A stretch of 64,000 bases of DNA from Pseudomonadota bacterium (GTDB taxonomy: Bacteria > Desulfobacterota > Desulfobulbia > Desulfobulbales > JAHJIY01). The first letter of the stretch is position 1; every line of letters starts with the position of its first letter. The stretch covers positions 1 to 64,000 of the forward strand of contig JAHJIY010000043.1 of NCBI GenBank assembly GCA_018823175.1, written 5' to 3'. Under the pieces are notes generated by a model. It was not told the DNA's origin. It saw nothing but the letters and a program-made list of their open reading frames with translations, and did not search any database. The position numbers and the translations under genes are program-made. Positions 33,409-42,890 of this stretch are shown one piece after another.

Positions 33409-34113
33409 GTGGATGATAAATTACACATGTGCAAACTTTGTGTTGCTATTGCTTTGCGGGATGAAGCAGCGGCCCTGATTGCGGCCCGGGAGGCCGAACG
33501 GCTGGCCGATGTTATCGAAATTCGTCTGGATGCCTTATCTGCCCCCAGAGTGGAAACGTTTATTAATGGTCTTGCCAAGCCGCTGATCTTCACCAATCGG
33601 GCAGGCTGGGAGGGTGGTAGCTGTGTTGCGGCGGAAGATGAGCGGGTAGGGCTTCTGGCCGATGCCGCCAGGGCCGGGGCCGCATATGTTGATATTGAAT
33701 TGCGGACTGATGAACAACTTCGTTCAGGGCTGATGGCCATCGCCCGGGAGCATCAGACAAAAGTGATTGTTTCCTGGCATGACTTCAAGGTCACGGCTTC
33801 GGCCCAGGCCCTTATTTCTATTTTGCAAGAACAGTATCGTAGCGGGGCTGATATCGGGAAAATCGTGACCATGGCCCGTGATTTTCAGGATGTCCTTAGG
33901 GTTCTTGATTTGCAGGTCTTGGCCGCGGAGATGGGTTTCCCTCTGATCGCCTTTTGTATGGGCCGGGTCGGGATGATCAGTCGGCTGGCTACCATGGAGT
34001 TGAACGGTTATATGACCTATGCCGCCCTTGAGGTCGGTCTTAATACGGCGCCGGGGCAGTTGTCGGCCAAGATTGTGCGGACGGTTCAGCAGGAGATTTC
34101 TGATGCAAGTTAA
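33409..34113 (+). CDS. aroD: 3-dehydroquinate dehydratase, type I
   Basis: The 234-residue enzyme carries out the third step of the shikimate pathway with a Schiff-base Lys. EIRLDAL near 41, KPLIFTNRAGWEGG near 63, YVDIELR, the catalytic His in VIVSWHDFKVT near 126 and the Lys in DIGKIVTMA near 153 are all present, and the end FCMGRVGMISRLATMELNG is typical. The start is GTG with GGAG nine bases before it. It overlaps aroE by 11 bases and aroA follows, so three shikimate genes form an operon. Confidence 0.95.
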   Translation: MDDKLHMCKLCVAIALRDEAAALIAAREAERLADVIEIRLDALSAPRVETFINGLAKPLIFTNRAGWEGGSCVAAEDERVGLLADAARAGAAYVDIELRTDEQLRSGLMAIAREHQTKVIVSWHDFKVTASAQALISILQEQYRSGADIGKIVTMARDFQDVLRVLDLQVLAAEMGFPLIAFCMGRVGMISRLATMELNGYMTYAALEVGLNTAPGQLSAKIVRTVQQEISDAS

Positions 34114-34957
34114 CGGGGCAACCGAGATTTACGGGATCATGGGGCAGCCGGTTAGTCACAGCTTGAGTCCGGCGATGCATAATGCCGTTTTCCAACAACT
34201 TGGTTTAAATAAAATTTATGTTCCGTTTGCGGTTGATCAGGTGGCGATGGCCCTGGATGGTTTCCGGGCCTTGGGGGTGCGCGGGGTCAGTGTGACGATT
34301 CCGCATAAGCAGGCGGCCATACCGTTTCTGGATTTTATTGATCCGGTGGCGGAAAAGATCGGTGCGGTCAATACCCTGGTGCTGGCTGGAGAGAAGATCA
34401 GGGGCTATAACACAGACTGGCTGGGGGCTAATATGGCCTTGGCCGGGGTGATGGTTAATAAATCAGCATCAAAAAAATTTTTGACCGGGAAGCAGGTCTT
34501 GATTCTGGGGGCCGGTGGTTCGGCCCGGGCCGTTGGTTTTGGAATAATTGAGGCGGGAGGTATCCCGATTCTGGCCAGTCGTACCCCGGCCCGCGGCCAG
34601 GAGCTGTCCCGAGATCTCGCTTGTGAGTGGGTTCCGTTATCCGAGGTGCAAGGCGTGCAAGCAGACGCTTTGGTTAACGCAACCTCCGTAGGCATGACCC
34701 CGAAGGTTGATCAGACTCCCTTGCCGCAAGCGGTACTGAAAAACTTTCCGGTGGTGATGGATATTGTTTATTCCCCTCGTGAAACTCGTCTGTTGCGGGA
34801 AGCAAAGGCGGCGGGTTGCCTGGCGATCAACGGTGAAGCGATGCTGCTTTTTCAGGCAGTTCATCAATTTGAATTGTGGGTCCCGGATTGTGGGAAGGAA
34901 TTATCGGAGATAGCGGAAATTATGCGGCAGGCCTTGCCGGATCAACCACTCAAATAA
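34103..34957 (+). CDS. aroE: Shikimate dehydrogenase
   Basis: The 284-residue enzyme reduces 3-dehydroshikimate with NADPH. The substrate-binding start YGIMGQPVSHSLSPAMHNA, the catalytic Lys in VTIPHKQAA, the NTDWLGA block and the nucleotide loop GAGGSARAVGFG are intact. I start it at the ATG at 34103, which lies inside the end of aroD; the longer open frame (to 34019) adds an Arg-rich stretch that is only the aroD shadow. An AGGAG lies 7-11 bases upstream of this ATG. Confidence 0.95.
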   Translation: MQVNGATEIYGIMGQPVSHSLSPAMHNAVFQQLGLNKIYVPFAVDQVAMALDGFRALGVRGVSVTIPHKQAAIPFLDFIDPVAEKIGAVNTLVLAGEKIRGYNTDWLGANMALAGVMVNKSASKKFLTGKQVLILGAGGSARAVGFGIIEAGGIPILASRTPARGQELSRDLACEWVPLSEVQGVQADALVNATSVGMTPKVDQTPLPQAVLKNFPVVMDIVYSPRETRLLREAKAAGCLAINGEAMLLFQAVHQFELWVPDCGKELSEIAEIMRQALPDQPLK

Positions 34958-34999
34958 GATGAAGCTTAGATTTTTGTTAAACTTGCAACAGGTCTATTC

Positions 35000-36280
35000 A
35001 TGATCGAAATAAAACTACTAAAAAGAGCTGATGCCACGATTGTAGTGCCGGGCTCGAAAAGTATTACCCAGCGCGCTTTGATTGCCGCCGCTCTGGCTGA
35101 CGGGGAAAGTACCCTGGTCGGGCCGCTGGCCAGTGAAGATACAAGATATACGGCGGCCGCTTTGCGCCAGATGGGAATAGTTGTTGAGGACGAAGGTGAT
35201 ATCTGGAAGGTTATTGGCCAGGCCGGATTAATTAAGGAGCCTGGCCAAAAAATATTTCTTGGTAATAATGGTACGGCTACCCGGTTTTTGACTTCGGTCG
35301 CCGCCCTTGGCCGGGGCCGATTTGAGATTACCGGTGAGTCGCGGATGGAAGAGCGGCCGATTGCCCCATTAATCAAGGCCCTGGAGGGTTGGGGCGTTGA
35401 TATAAAAAGCTTAAAAGGCACCGGCTGTCCGCCTCTTAAAATTAACGGCTGCGGACTTGCCGGCGGGAAAACCCTGCTGCCGGAAGGTAAAAGCAGTCAA
35501 TATCTTTCGTCATTACTGCTGGTGGCGCCTTACGCTGACCAGCCGGCAGAGCTTGATGTGGCGGGTGAGGTTTTATCAAAGCCCTACGTGACCATGACTA
35601 TGGCGGTGATGAAATCTTTTGGGGTTGAGGTTTCGGCCAATGAGGAATTGAATCATTTTGCGATTCCCCGGGGCAGATATCAGCCCGGGAAATATTACAT
35701 TGAAGGTGATGCCTCAAGCGCTTCTTATTTTTGGGCGGCCGCTGCCATAACCGGTGGCCGGGTTACGGTGGCTAATGTGCCAGATCCTTCATTGCAGGGC
35801 GATGCTGTTCTGGTCCGGATTCTTGCTGAGATGGGATGCGAAGTGGAGAGCACCGGCAAGGGTATAACGGTAACCGGACCGGGGGAGCTTCGCGGGGTGG
35901 AGGTGGATATGGCGAACTGCCCTGATGTGGTGCCGACTCTGGCCGTCGTCGCCAGTCAGGCGCGAGGCCGTACGATTATTAAGAATATTGCCCATTTACG
36001 GATTAAGGAATGTGATCGTTTGCACGTTATGGCGGTTGAGCTGGCAAAACTTGGGGTCAGGGTTGAGGAGCTGCATGATGCGTTGATCATTGAGGGGATT
36101 GGCAAGGATGGTCAATCGATGCATGGCGCTACGATTGAAACTTACCATGACCATCGGATTGCCATGTGTTTTGCCGTGGCAGGTCTGGTGATCCCCGGAG
36201 TGCAGATCATGGGGGAGGAATGTGTAGCGAAATCTTTTCCCGATTTCTGGGAAAAGTTTAATGAATTATATCTGGTTTAA
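35000..36280 (+). CDS. aroA: 3-phosphoshikimate 1-carboxyvinyltransferase (EPSP synthase)
   Basis: A 426-residue two-domain enzyme joining shikimate 3-phosphate and phosphoenolpyruvate. The PEP/S3P loop PGSKSITQRALIAAALADG near 13, LGNNGTATRFL near 88, GKSSQYLSSLLL near 164, GDASSASYFWAAA near 237 and the C-terminal RIKECDRLHVMAVELAKLG and DHRIAMCFAVAG are conserved. Of the glyphosate-contact region it shows LGNNGTATR in place of the LGNAGTAMR seen in class I enzymes, which is close to class II forms. It is the third gene of aroDEA, 42 bases after aroE. Confidence 0.95.
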   Translation: MIEIKLLKRADATIVVPGSKSITQRALIAAALADGESTLVGPLASEDTRYTAAALRQMGIVVEDEGDIWKVIGQAGLIKEPGQKIFLGNNGTATRFLTSVAALGRGRFEITGESRMEERPIAPLIKALEGWGVDIKSLKGTGCPPLKINGCGLAGGKTLLPEGKSSQYLSSLLLVAPYADQPAELDVAGEVLSKPYVTMTMAVMKSFGVEVSANEELNHFAIPRGRYQPGKYYIEGDASSASYFWAAAAITGGRVTVANVPDPSLQGDAVLVRILAEMGCEVESTGKGITVTGPGELRGVEVDMANCPDVVPTLAVVASQARGRTIIKNIAHLRIKECDRLHVMAVELAKLGVRVEELHDALIIEGIGKDGQSMHGATIETYHDHRIAMCFAVAGLVIPGVQIMGEECVAKSFPDFWEKFNELYLV

Positions 36281-36318
36281 CCGGCTGAACTGATTCGGTA
36301 AAAACGAAAAAATGGAAC

Positions 36319-36675
36319 TTATTCGTCTATTTCAGCGTTAAAGGCGTCGAGATATTGCTGAAGAACTTTTGTGCTTTTCTGGTCTAAATTTTCGAAGCCA
36401 ACTCCGGAACAAAACTTGTCCTGATTGCATGGTTCGGTATGGGTCACGTGGGCTTTTATTTCCAGGAGATTATCCCCCAAGCCGATGGTGATCAGAAGGT
36501 TCTGCCCTTTTTTTAAGGGAATATGTGTCTCAAGTAAAATTCCCTTCATGCTTACGTTAAGAGTGCGCGCCATGCTACGGGTTATCGGGACTCCGTTGGC
36601 GTCAATTATGACGTAATCAAGCAGGTTAAGGGAATCTTTTCTTTCAGCTTCTCTGTGTTCGCGGGTGCTCATCAT
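36319..36675 (-). CDS. PilZ-domain protein (c-di-GMP binding)
   Basis: About 118 residues forming a single PilZ domain, which binds cyclic di-GMP and changes its partner's activity. The RxxxR part is REAER and the second motif reads NVSMKGILLET, standing for the usual (D/N)xSxxG; both are present, so binding is likely. The end GFENLDQKSTKVLQQYLD is typical. I start at the ATG at 36675 with AGG five bases upstream; a GTG two codons before and an ATG just after are alternatives. It converges on aroA. No flagellar or polysaccharide gene lies next to it to name the target. Confidence 0.85.
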   Translation of the reverse strand: MMSTREHREAERKDSLNLLDYVIIDANGVPITRSMARTLNVSMKGILLETHIPLKKGQNLLITIGLGDNLLEIKAHVTHTEPCNQDKFCSGVGFENLDQKSTKVLQQYLDAFNAEIDE

Positions 36676-36836
36676 TGTCACCTGAAACTTATATATGAAA
36701 AATCGTATGGTGTGAATCAGTCATAAGATAGGTAAATGAATATCACCTCATAAGATATCCTTAAAATCCCCGGAACGCAAGGGGTGAGAATGGAATTTTG
36801 TAATTTTATGGTTGTCAGGCCATTATTTTTGACTTT

Positions 36837-38453
36837 TTATATCATTCCCGCATGTTTCAGGAGCGTCCAGTCCGGGTTGTCATTTTTCTCTCCATCATAT
36901 TTTTTGTCCTGCCGGTGCGCGGCGTAATGATCTAAAAGGCGGTTGGCAAGATTCTTGCCAAGCTGCACCCCCTCCTGGTCAAATGAGTTGATATTCCAGA
37001 TAAATCCCTGAAATGTAATTTTTGCTTCGTAAATGGCCAGGAGTGATCCCATGTTAAAAGGGGTCAGGCGGTCGGCAATAAGTAGAGAGTTCGGACGGTT
37101 GCCGGGGAAATTTTTATTTGGGTTTTGGTTTTTTTCGCCGGTGGCCAGGGCCAGGGATTGGGCCAGGAGATTGGCGTTTAATTTTTCCTGGGAGATGGTG
37201 CCTTTGATTTCGATATCTTCCTCGTATTGACTCCGGCGAAAGCCGATAAATTCGGTCGGAACAATGGTTGTCCCCTGGTGGATCAACTGATAAAAAGCAT
37301 GCTGGCCGTTAGTACCCGGTTCTCCCCAGATGATTGGGCCGGTCTGGTAATTTAGCGAGTGGCCTTGCCGGTTTATTGACTTGCCGTTGCTCTCCATGTC
37401 GCATTGCTGGAGGTGAGCGGTAAAACGAATCAGGGCCTGACTGTAAGGCAGGATGGCCAGGGTTTCATGACCCAGAAAATTATGGTTCCAGATACCCAGT
37501 AGTGCCATGAGCAAGGGGATATTTTTTTTGATGTCTGTTTCTTCCGCCGCCAGGTCGACCGAGTTTGCACCGAGCAGAATTTCCAGTACCGCCTCATAGC
37601 CCAGAGCAAAGCCCAGCATGACCGCACCAACCATTGAAGTGGCGCTGTAGCGGCCGCCGATGTAATCAAACATATAAAATGAGCGAAGATATCTTTGGGG
37701 ATTATCCATCGGACTATTTTCGCCGGTTACGGCGATGAAATGGTTGGCCGGGTCAAGGCCTTTTTGGGTGAAGGCCGCCCGGACCAGTTCTTCGTTGGTC
37801 AGGGTTTCCAGGGTGGTGCCGCTCTTGGAAACCACATTGACCAGGGTGCGGGTAAGGTCGCATTGCCGGAGGATAGATGCAGCGTCGTCCGGGTCGATAT
37901 TGGAAATAAAATGAACCTTGTGATCTTTTTTCTTAAAGGCGGCCAGGGCAAGATATAAGGCCCGGGGGCCCAGATCTGAGCCGCCGATGCCGATATTGAT
38001 CAGGTCGGTGAAGGGTCCTCCGTCTGGTGACTTGATTAGTCCGGCGTCAAGATCGGCAAGGAACTGCCGAAGTTTGTCCAACTCTGTTTTAGCCTGACGG
38101 GAGGCCTCGGGCTGGCATGGATCTTGGGTAAAGACGTCCCGGCAGGCGGTGTGAAGCACGGCCCGATTTTCACTGGCATAGCCTTCTATCTTATTGATGA
38201 TGGCGCCTTTCTTCATGGCCAGGAATTGCTGGATGCAATCGCTTTGGTCGGCCATTTCCTGCAAGGCATCCATGGTTTGATTGTCGATGCGCTGGGTTGC
38301 GTAGAGCAAGTCAAAACCGGCCATTTTGCATTTGTAGGTAGCGAAACGATTTTTGTCCAGAGCTTTGGCGGTGAGATCGAAAGGGGTGTTTGCCATTCTC
38401 CGGAGATGTGGAAAGACCGGCAACGCATCCATGTCATTAAAGTGAGTGGTCAT
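36837..38453 (-). CDS. pgi: Glucose-6-phosphate isomerase
   Basis: The 538-residue enzyme interconverts glucose 6-phosphate and fructose 6-phosphate. The sugar-phosphate-binding GIGGSDLGPRALYLAL near 153, SKSGTTLETLTNEELVR near 210, the catalytic Glu region GEPGTNGQHAFYQLIHQG near 370, and the C-terminal SFDQEGVQLGKNLANRLLD with the catalytic Lys are all seen. An AGGA lies nine bases upstream of the ATG. It stands alone and is divergent from the J-domain gene across a 281-base gap that must hold both promoters. Confidence 0.96.
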   Translation of the reverse strand: MTTHFNDMDALPVFPHLRRMANTPFDLTAKALDKNRFATYKCKMAGFDLLYATQRIDNQTMDALQEMADQSDCIQQFLAMKKGAIINKIEGYASENRAVLHTACRDVFTQDPCQPEASRQAKTELDKLRQFLADLDAGLIKSPDGGPFTDLINIGIGGSDLGPRALYLALAAFKKKDHKVHFISNIDPDDAASILRQCDLTRTLVNVVSKSGTTLETLTNEELVRAAFTQKGLDPANHFIAVTGENSPMDNPQRYLRSFYMFDYIGGRYSATSMVGAVMLGFALGYEAVLEILLGANSVDLAAEETDIKKNIPLLMALLGIWNHNFLGHETLAILPYSQALIRFTAHLQQCDMESNGKSINRQGHSLNYQTGPIIWGEPGTNGQHAFYQLIHQGTTIVPTEFIGFRRSQYEEDIEIKGTISQEKLNANLLAQSLALATGEKNQNPNKNFPGNRPNSLLIADRLTPFNMGSLLAIYEAKITFQGFIWNINSFDQEGVQLGKNLANRLLDHYAAHRQDKKYDGEKNDNPDWTLLKHAGMI

Positions 38454-38734
38454 GGCAGTTCCTGATGGTTTTTAATGATTATATAATTTTTCGACTCTCT
38501 GTTCTGTATAAATATGCTACATGCAGTGAAAAAAAATTACAGGATTTATCTTGAATTTTTGATTGAAGTTTGCGAAAAAGATATAAGTCGTGTATTAAAT
38601 ACCCATCATATAGCGTTATTTTGTTTGTGACGCTACCATATGTTGTTGTGTGGGGTTGGTCGCCGGATAATTTTTATATCGGGCCGGCTGAATTAAAATA
38701 ATCAGAAGTTGCTTCCCTAAAAGAGGAATGTGAC

Positions 38735-39652
38735 ATGTCGGTTGTCGTTGCCGAGCAGGAATTATTTAAGGCCTGCCAGATTCTTTTTGGTGGTGAACTT
38801 GATGTTTCCCGGGAATTTCTGGAGTATCTCCAGCCCTCCGGGATAAAAAGCGCTTATCGGCAAAAAGCCAGGGAAACCCATCCGGATTTAGCACTACTCA
38901 AGGGCGGGCTGATTGAGCGTCGTCGGGCGGACATGTTCCAGGCGGTGCAACAGGCCTACGAAAATCTCACCCAATATCTCGTGGCTCGGGAAAATGGCTT
39001 CCGGCTATCTTCCTCCGGTCAGATTATTGTCAATAACAGTCGGTATGCTCAGGCCGGTTCCTCTCCTGCTGCCCAGGCAAATTCATCTTTCAGGAATAAC
39101 GGTGGGTATCCGCGGTCTACCTCATCATCAACGCGCAACGGAGAGTCGAGTCGATACAAAAGAAATAACGAGACTCCTTCCGGTGACGGTCGAAATGGTC
39201 GTTTCAGTGCAAAACAGGATTATTTTACCGGCGTTCTATATCAAGGGCCGATGCCGCATCGGAAACTTCTTTTCGGTCATTTCATGTATTATTCCGGCCT
39301 GATCGACTGGCGAACAATAGTCAAGGCTCTGGTTTGGCAAAGAAGTCAGCGACCGCGGCTCGGCGAGATAGGCTGTCGTCTGGGTTGGCTGACAGAGGAG
39401 GATGTTCTGGTTATTCTGCGGAATCGTGGTTTCCTGGAGTTATTCGGCCAGTCGGCCATAAACCATAAATTGTTGAACAAAAAACAACTCTCGGTGTTGG
39501 TGGAGCAGCAGAAAATATTACAGAAGAAATTCGGTGAGTTCTTTGTTGCGAATAATATCTTTACTCCCAGGCAATTGCAGGATGTCCTTAATAAGTACAA
39601 TCTGCATAATAGCCGGGTGGCTATGTCATCTTTCAATCAAGATTTTAGATAG
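38735..39652 (+). CDS. J-domain protein with a C-terminal unknown domain
   Basis: The 305-residue protein begins with a J-domain-like helix bundle at about 30-82 that holds the HPD tripeptide (ARETHPDLALL), so it may recruit a DnaK-type chaperone. Residues 90-165 are Ser/Asn/Arg-rich and probably disordered. The C-terminal part from 170 (GPMPHRKLLFGHFMYYSGLI and GRLGWLTEEDVL-like helices) resembles the small N-terminal helical domain of type II secretion/pilus ATPases and similar regulators. The function is unknown. Its stop codon overlaps the start of the M48 peptidase gene by one base, so the two are linked. Confidence 0.8.
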   Translation: MSVVVAEQELFKACQILFGGELDVSREFLEYLQPSGIKSAYRQKARETHPDLALLKGGLIERRRADMFQAVQQAYENLTQYLVARENGFRLSSSGQIIVNNSRYAQAGSSPAAQANSSFRNNGGYPRSTSSSTRNGESSRYKRNNETPSGDGRNGRFSAKQDYFTGVLYQGPMPHRKLLFGHFMYYSGLIDWRTIVKALVWQRSQRPRLGEIGCRLGWLTEEDVLVILRNRGFLELFGQSAINHKLLNKKQLSVLVEQQKILQKKFGEFFVANNIFTPRQLQDVLNKYNLHNSRVAMSSFNQDFR

Positions 39653-41466
39653 TGATTTATAGTAGTCTTTTATATCTGCTGGTTGTTATCCTGATTCTGT
39701 CGACCAGTTCCGCCGCTGCAGTTCCTCATTTTCCTTTGCTCTCGGTGTTGATTATTTTTGCCGGTAAGGCTTTTTTGTATTGGGGCCTGGTTTTACGCAC
39801 TCATCGCCGGGATTCTATTGATAGTGCCGCCCGATACTTTGCGGTCGAGCAGAGATTTTCTATCCTGGCGATATCTTTTCTTGCCGTTGATGTCTACTGG
39901 CTTGATCTCAAATTCTTTCTGGCCCAGCTCCCCATTTTCCACTCTTTTCCTTTTCTATCGGATTTATTCGGGGTCGTTCTTTTTATCGGCTATCTGTCTA
40001 TTCTGTGGCTGGGATCCCTTGACAGTTATGCCAAGGTTTTTGGGGTCAGGCATCTGAAAAAAACTTTTGTCCTGACACATTTGAAGATTAATATTTCTAT
40101 TGTGCTGCCCTGGCTGATCCTGTCATTTTTTTATGATTTGTTGCGAGTCCTGCCCTTTTCATCTGTTCATAAATTTCTTGAATCGCAGTGGGGAGAACCG
40201 CTGGTGGTTCTTGTCTTTTTTGTTCTTTTGGCCGTGGGTTTACCGGTTCTTCTGGTCCGGCTCTGGGGTTGTACTTCAATGCCGGTTGGGCCGGAGCGGG
40301 AAAAAGTAGAGGCCTTTTGTCGTAGTCAGGACATGGAATTTGCCGATATTATGATCTGGCCTCTTTTTGAAGGAAAGATGTTGACCGCCGGGGTCCTCGG
40401 AGTGGTCAGTAAAATGCGTTATCTGCTGATTACTCCCGCCCTGCTCAAGGCGCTTACCCTTGAGGAAACCGAGGCGGTGATTGCTCATGAGATCGGGCAT
40501 GTCAGGCGATATCATATTCAGCTCTATCTGCTTCTTTTTGTCGGGTTTATGGTGTTGCTGCAGTTGAGTCTGCAGCCGGTACTTTTTCTGTTATTAAGTT
40601 CTGATTTTTTTTATGAAGCTTCATTTCTGTCCGGTAAACAACCGGAAGAGGTGCTGGTTTTTTTCAGTACCCTGTCTCTTTTTGTCTTAATGATCCTTTA
40701 TTTCCGGTATGTATTTGGATTTTTCATGAGAAATTTTGAGCGGCAGGCGGATCTACATGCCTTTCAAACCATGGGCAGGGCCGAACCCCTTGTTTTGGTT
40801 TTGGAAAAAATCGGTTGGTTGAGCGGAAATATTCGAGATCTGCCGAGCTGGCATCATTTTGGCATTGGCCAACGGGTTGATTTCCTAATGAAGGCACAAG
40901 AAGACAGTTCGGTAGTTAGTCGGCATCAGCTGAAAGTTTACGGGTCCCTGCTAATTTATCTGTTGTTGATCGTTGGCGCTGCTTTTGCCTATCTCCAGAT
41001 CCCTTCGGATATTCTTGACGGGTTTCCCCAGGAGAAGATTGCGGCATCGATTATCGAACAAAAGATCAAGGAAGACCCATTAAACCCGCTCTGGCAGCAG
41101 TTTATGGGTGATTTGCAGTCTGGGCGCAAGTTGTACGGTGAGGCGGTTGCGGCCTATGAGCGGAATCTGGCCTTGGCGCCGGATAATCCAGAGGTGTTGA
41201 ATAATCTGGCCTGGCTCCTGTTGACCGCAGAGGAAGATGATTATCTCGATCCGGTCCGCGCTTTGCAACTGGCCAAGGCGGCGGTGGCTGTGCAGGCCCG
41301 AGGATATATGCTGGACACTTTGGCTGAGGCGTATTGGGCCAACGGCATGATTGACGAAGCCATACAGGCGGAAGAAGAAGCGATTGGGCAGGACCGGGCG
41401 CAGCGTGATTACTATCTGCAGCAGATTGATAAATTTAAGACGTTGATTTGGGAAGATACCGTTTGA
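39652..41466 (+). CDS. M48-family membrane metallopeptidase with TPR tail
   Basis: The 604-residue inner-membrane protein has five or more hydrophobic segments in the first 230 residues, then an M48 peptidase domain with the zinc site HEIGH at about 280-284 and the third ligand in ERQADLHAF near 363, two further membrane segments around the site, and a C-terminal TPR-like region from 470 (YGEAVAAYERNLALAPDNPE). M48 enzymes such as HtpX degrade or check membrane proteins. The TPR tail is unusual for HtpX and suggests substrate or partner binding. The GTG start overlaps the J-domain stop, so a protein-quality-control pairing of chaperone adapter and protease can be inferred. Confidence 0.85.
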   Translation: MIYSSLLYLLVVILILSTSSAAAVPHFPLLSVLIIFAGKAFLYWGLVLRTHRRDSIDSAARYFAVEQRFSILAISFLAVDVYWLDLKFFLAQLPIFHSFPFLSDLFGVVLFIGYLSILWLGSLDSYAKVFGVRHLKKTFVLTHLKINISIVLPWLILSFFYDLLRVLPFSSVHKFLESQWGEPLVVLVFFVLLAVGLPVLLVRLWGCTSMPVGPEREKVEAFCRSQDMEFADIMIWPLFEGKMLTAGVLGVVSKMRYLLITPALLKALTLEETEAVIAHEIGHVRRYHIQLYLLLFVGFMVLLQLSLQPVLFLLLSSDFFYEASFLSGKQPEEVLVFFSTLSLFVLMILYFRYVFGFFMRNFERQADLHAFQTMGRAEPLVLVLEKIGWLSGNIRDLPSWHHFGIGQRVDFLMKAQEDSSVVSRHQLKVYGSLLIYLLLIVGAAFAYLQIPSDILDGFPQEKIAASIIEQKIKEDPLNPLWQQFMGDLQSGRKLYGEAVAAYERNLALAPDNPEVLNNLAWLLLTAEEDDYLDPVRALQLAKAAVAVQARGYMLDTLAEAYWANGMIDEAIQAEEEAIGQDRAQRDYYLQQIDKFKTLIWEDTV

Positions 41467-41502
41467 AACTGGAGTTGTTATCGGGACCATGAAGGAGATT
41501 CT

Positions 41503-42030
41503 GTGACGCAAGAACAGGGGTTAGTGCTCATTTATACCGGTAACGGCAAGGGGAAAACTACCGCCGCCTTCGGGCAGGTTTTGCGGGCGGTTGGTCATGG
41601 CATGCGGGTTTGTGTCGTTCAGTTTATCAAGGGGGAATGGTCTACCGGCGAGGTTCTGGCGGTTGGGTCGTTGTCGGATAAGGTTGAGGTACATATTAAA
41701 GGCAGCGGTTTTACCTGGTTGGCGGAGGATAAGCAGGAAGTTGTTCGGGTGGCGCTTGATGCCTGGGAATTTGCCAAAGAAAAGATGATGAGTGGCGACT
41801 ATGACCTGTTGGTTCTCGATGAGCTGACTTATCTGGTTACCTATGAAATTATTGATCAGTCTGAAGTAGTAGAGGTCTTAAAAAAAAGGCCGGCCGGGTT
41901 GAATGTGGTGATCACCGGTCGAGGGGTGAGTCCAGCCTTGATTGAGGTCGCTGATCTCGTCACCGAGATGATGGAAGTCAAACATCATTTCAGGAACGGG
42001 GTTACGGCTCGGAAAGGGATAGAGTTTTGA
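41503..42030 (+). CDS. cobO: Cob(I)yrinic acid a,c-diamide adenosyltransferase
   Basis: A 175-residue P-loop enzyme that attaches adenosyl to the cobalt of corrinoids, in the CobA/CobO/BtuR family. IYTGNGKGKTTAAFGQVLRA at 10-29 includes the reversed P-loop, QFIKGEWSTGE follows, and the acidic LLVLDELTYL near 104 is the Walker B equivalent. The GTG start has GAAGGAG eight bases before it. It lies 36 bases behind the M48 gene but is functionally unrelated to it. The cobalt transporter at 47-49.7 kb fits a corrinoid need. Confidence 0.95.
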   Translation: MTQEQGLVLIYTGNGKGKTTAAFGQVLRAVGHGMRVCVVQFIKGEWSTGEVLAVGSLSDKVEVHIKGSGFTWLAEDKQEVVRVALDAWEFAKEKMMSGDYDLLVLDELTYLVTYEIIDQSEVVEVLKKRPAGLNVVITGRGVSPALIEVADLVTEMMEVKHHFRNGVTARKGIEF

Positions 42031-42056
42031 TTATCTGAATTTGGATTAAAGATTGC

Positions 42057-42743
42057 TCAGGGCAGGGCGATATCGGTGTGAAAATTGATCGCGGCCAGAT
42101 CTTTATTCTCTTTTAACGTCTGGCCGATCAGGGCGCCGAATTTTTCTGCCTCTTCCAACTGTATTTTGGAATGACCGTAGCGCTGATAAAATTTGCCGAA
42201 AATCCTTAATCGTTCCGGGGCTTTGCCGGCAATTTTGAGAAAAACGCCGATTGTCCGCCATGGTTCTTTGCTCGGGTGAGAGAAGACAATGTGGTTGGGA
42301 ACCTGGCCGCCACATTTGAACAGTTTCTTTCTCAGGCCATACCAATGCATCCGCCAGTATCCCCGGCATGAGATGACCGGCAGGATTTTTTGGTCTCTAA
42401 ATAATGCTTCTCCGTCTTGATCCATGAGGGAGAGTATCGGGCCGCTGGGGTTGTAAGACCAGGTGGGGCCGGCCAGAATGATCAGGTTGTATTTTTTGTT
42501 GATTAGTTTTGAGCGGGGCTGGAGGGGAGTTCTGGCCCGGAAAAAGGTGGTCAGCATCATTATAAGAGTTTGAGGGATGTTGCCGACTGGGAAACGCAGC
42601 GGTTTGAGGGGGCGCAGTTTTTCCATTACAACTTCCACCCCCTCCTGCCGGAGCCCGATCGCCAGGTGATTGAGCAGACCATTGGTCTGGCCGCTGAATG
42701 AGTAGTAGATGAATAATACTTTTGGTGGAAGCGCTTTTGGCAT
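42057..42743 (-). CDS. Flavodoxin-fold protein next to protoporphyrinogen oxidase
   Basis: The 228-residue protein starts KVLFIYYSFSGQTNGLLNHL, a flavodoxin-type FMN phosphate-binding loop, followed by LIILAGPTWSYNPSGPILSL as the second flavin loop. It is longer than a plain flavodoxin, with a basic C-terminal part (WRMHWYGLRKKLF and later). An NAD(P)H- or quinone-linked flavoprotein is likely. It is divergent from the HemY-type oxidase across a 147-base gap. A flavodoxin-like protein (HemG) can itself oxidise protoporphyrinogen in enterobacteria, so a haem link is possible, but this protein is not clearly HemG. Confidence 0.7.
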   Translation of the reverse strand: MPKALPPKVLFIYYSFSGQTNGLLNHLAIGLRQEGVEVVMEKLRPLKPLRFPVGNIPQTLIMMLTTFFRARTPLQPRSKLINKKYNLIILAGPTWSYNPSGPILSLMDQDGEALFRDQKILPVISCRGYWRMHWYGLRKKLFKCGGQVPNHIVFSHPSKEPWRTIGVFLKIAGKAPERLRIFGKFYQRYGHSKIQLEEAEKFGALIGQTLKENKDLAAINFHTDIALP

Positions 42744-42890
42744 CGTGTTCCTTGGTTTATCGACCGGCCTAAGTATTAATGGCCATGTTTTTGCTAATTA
42801 TTCTGTCAAGCTGTTATTATATTCTTGTCCAGTTGTCCATATTTTTTGTAAAAAAACAATAGGCAGAATTATTATTTCGTTTAAGGGGGA

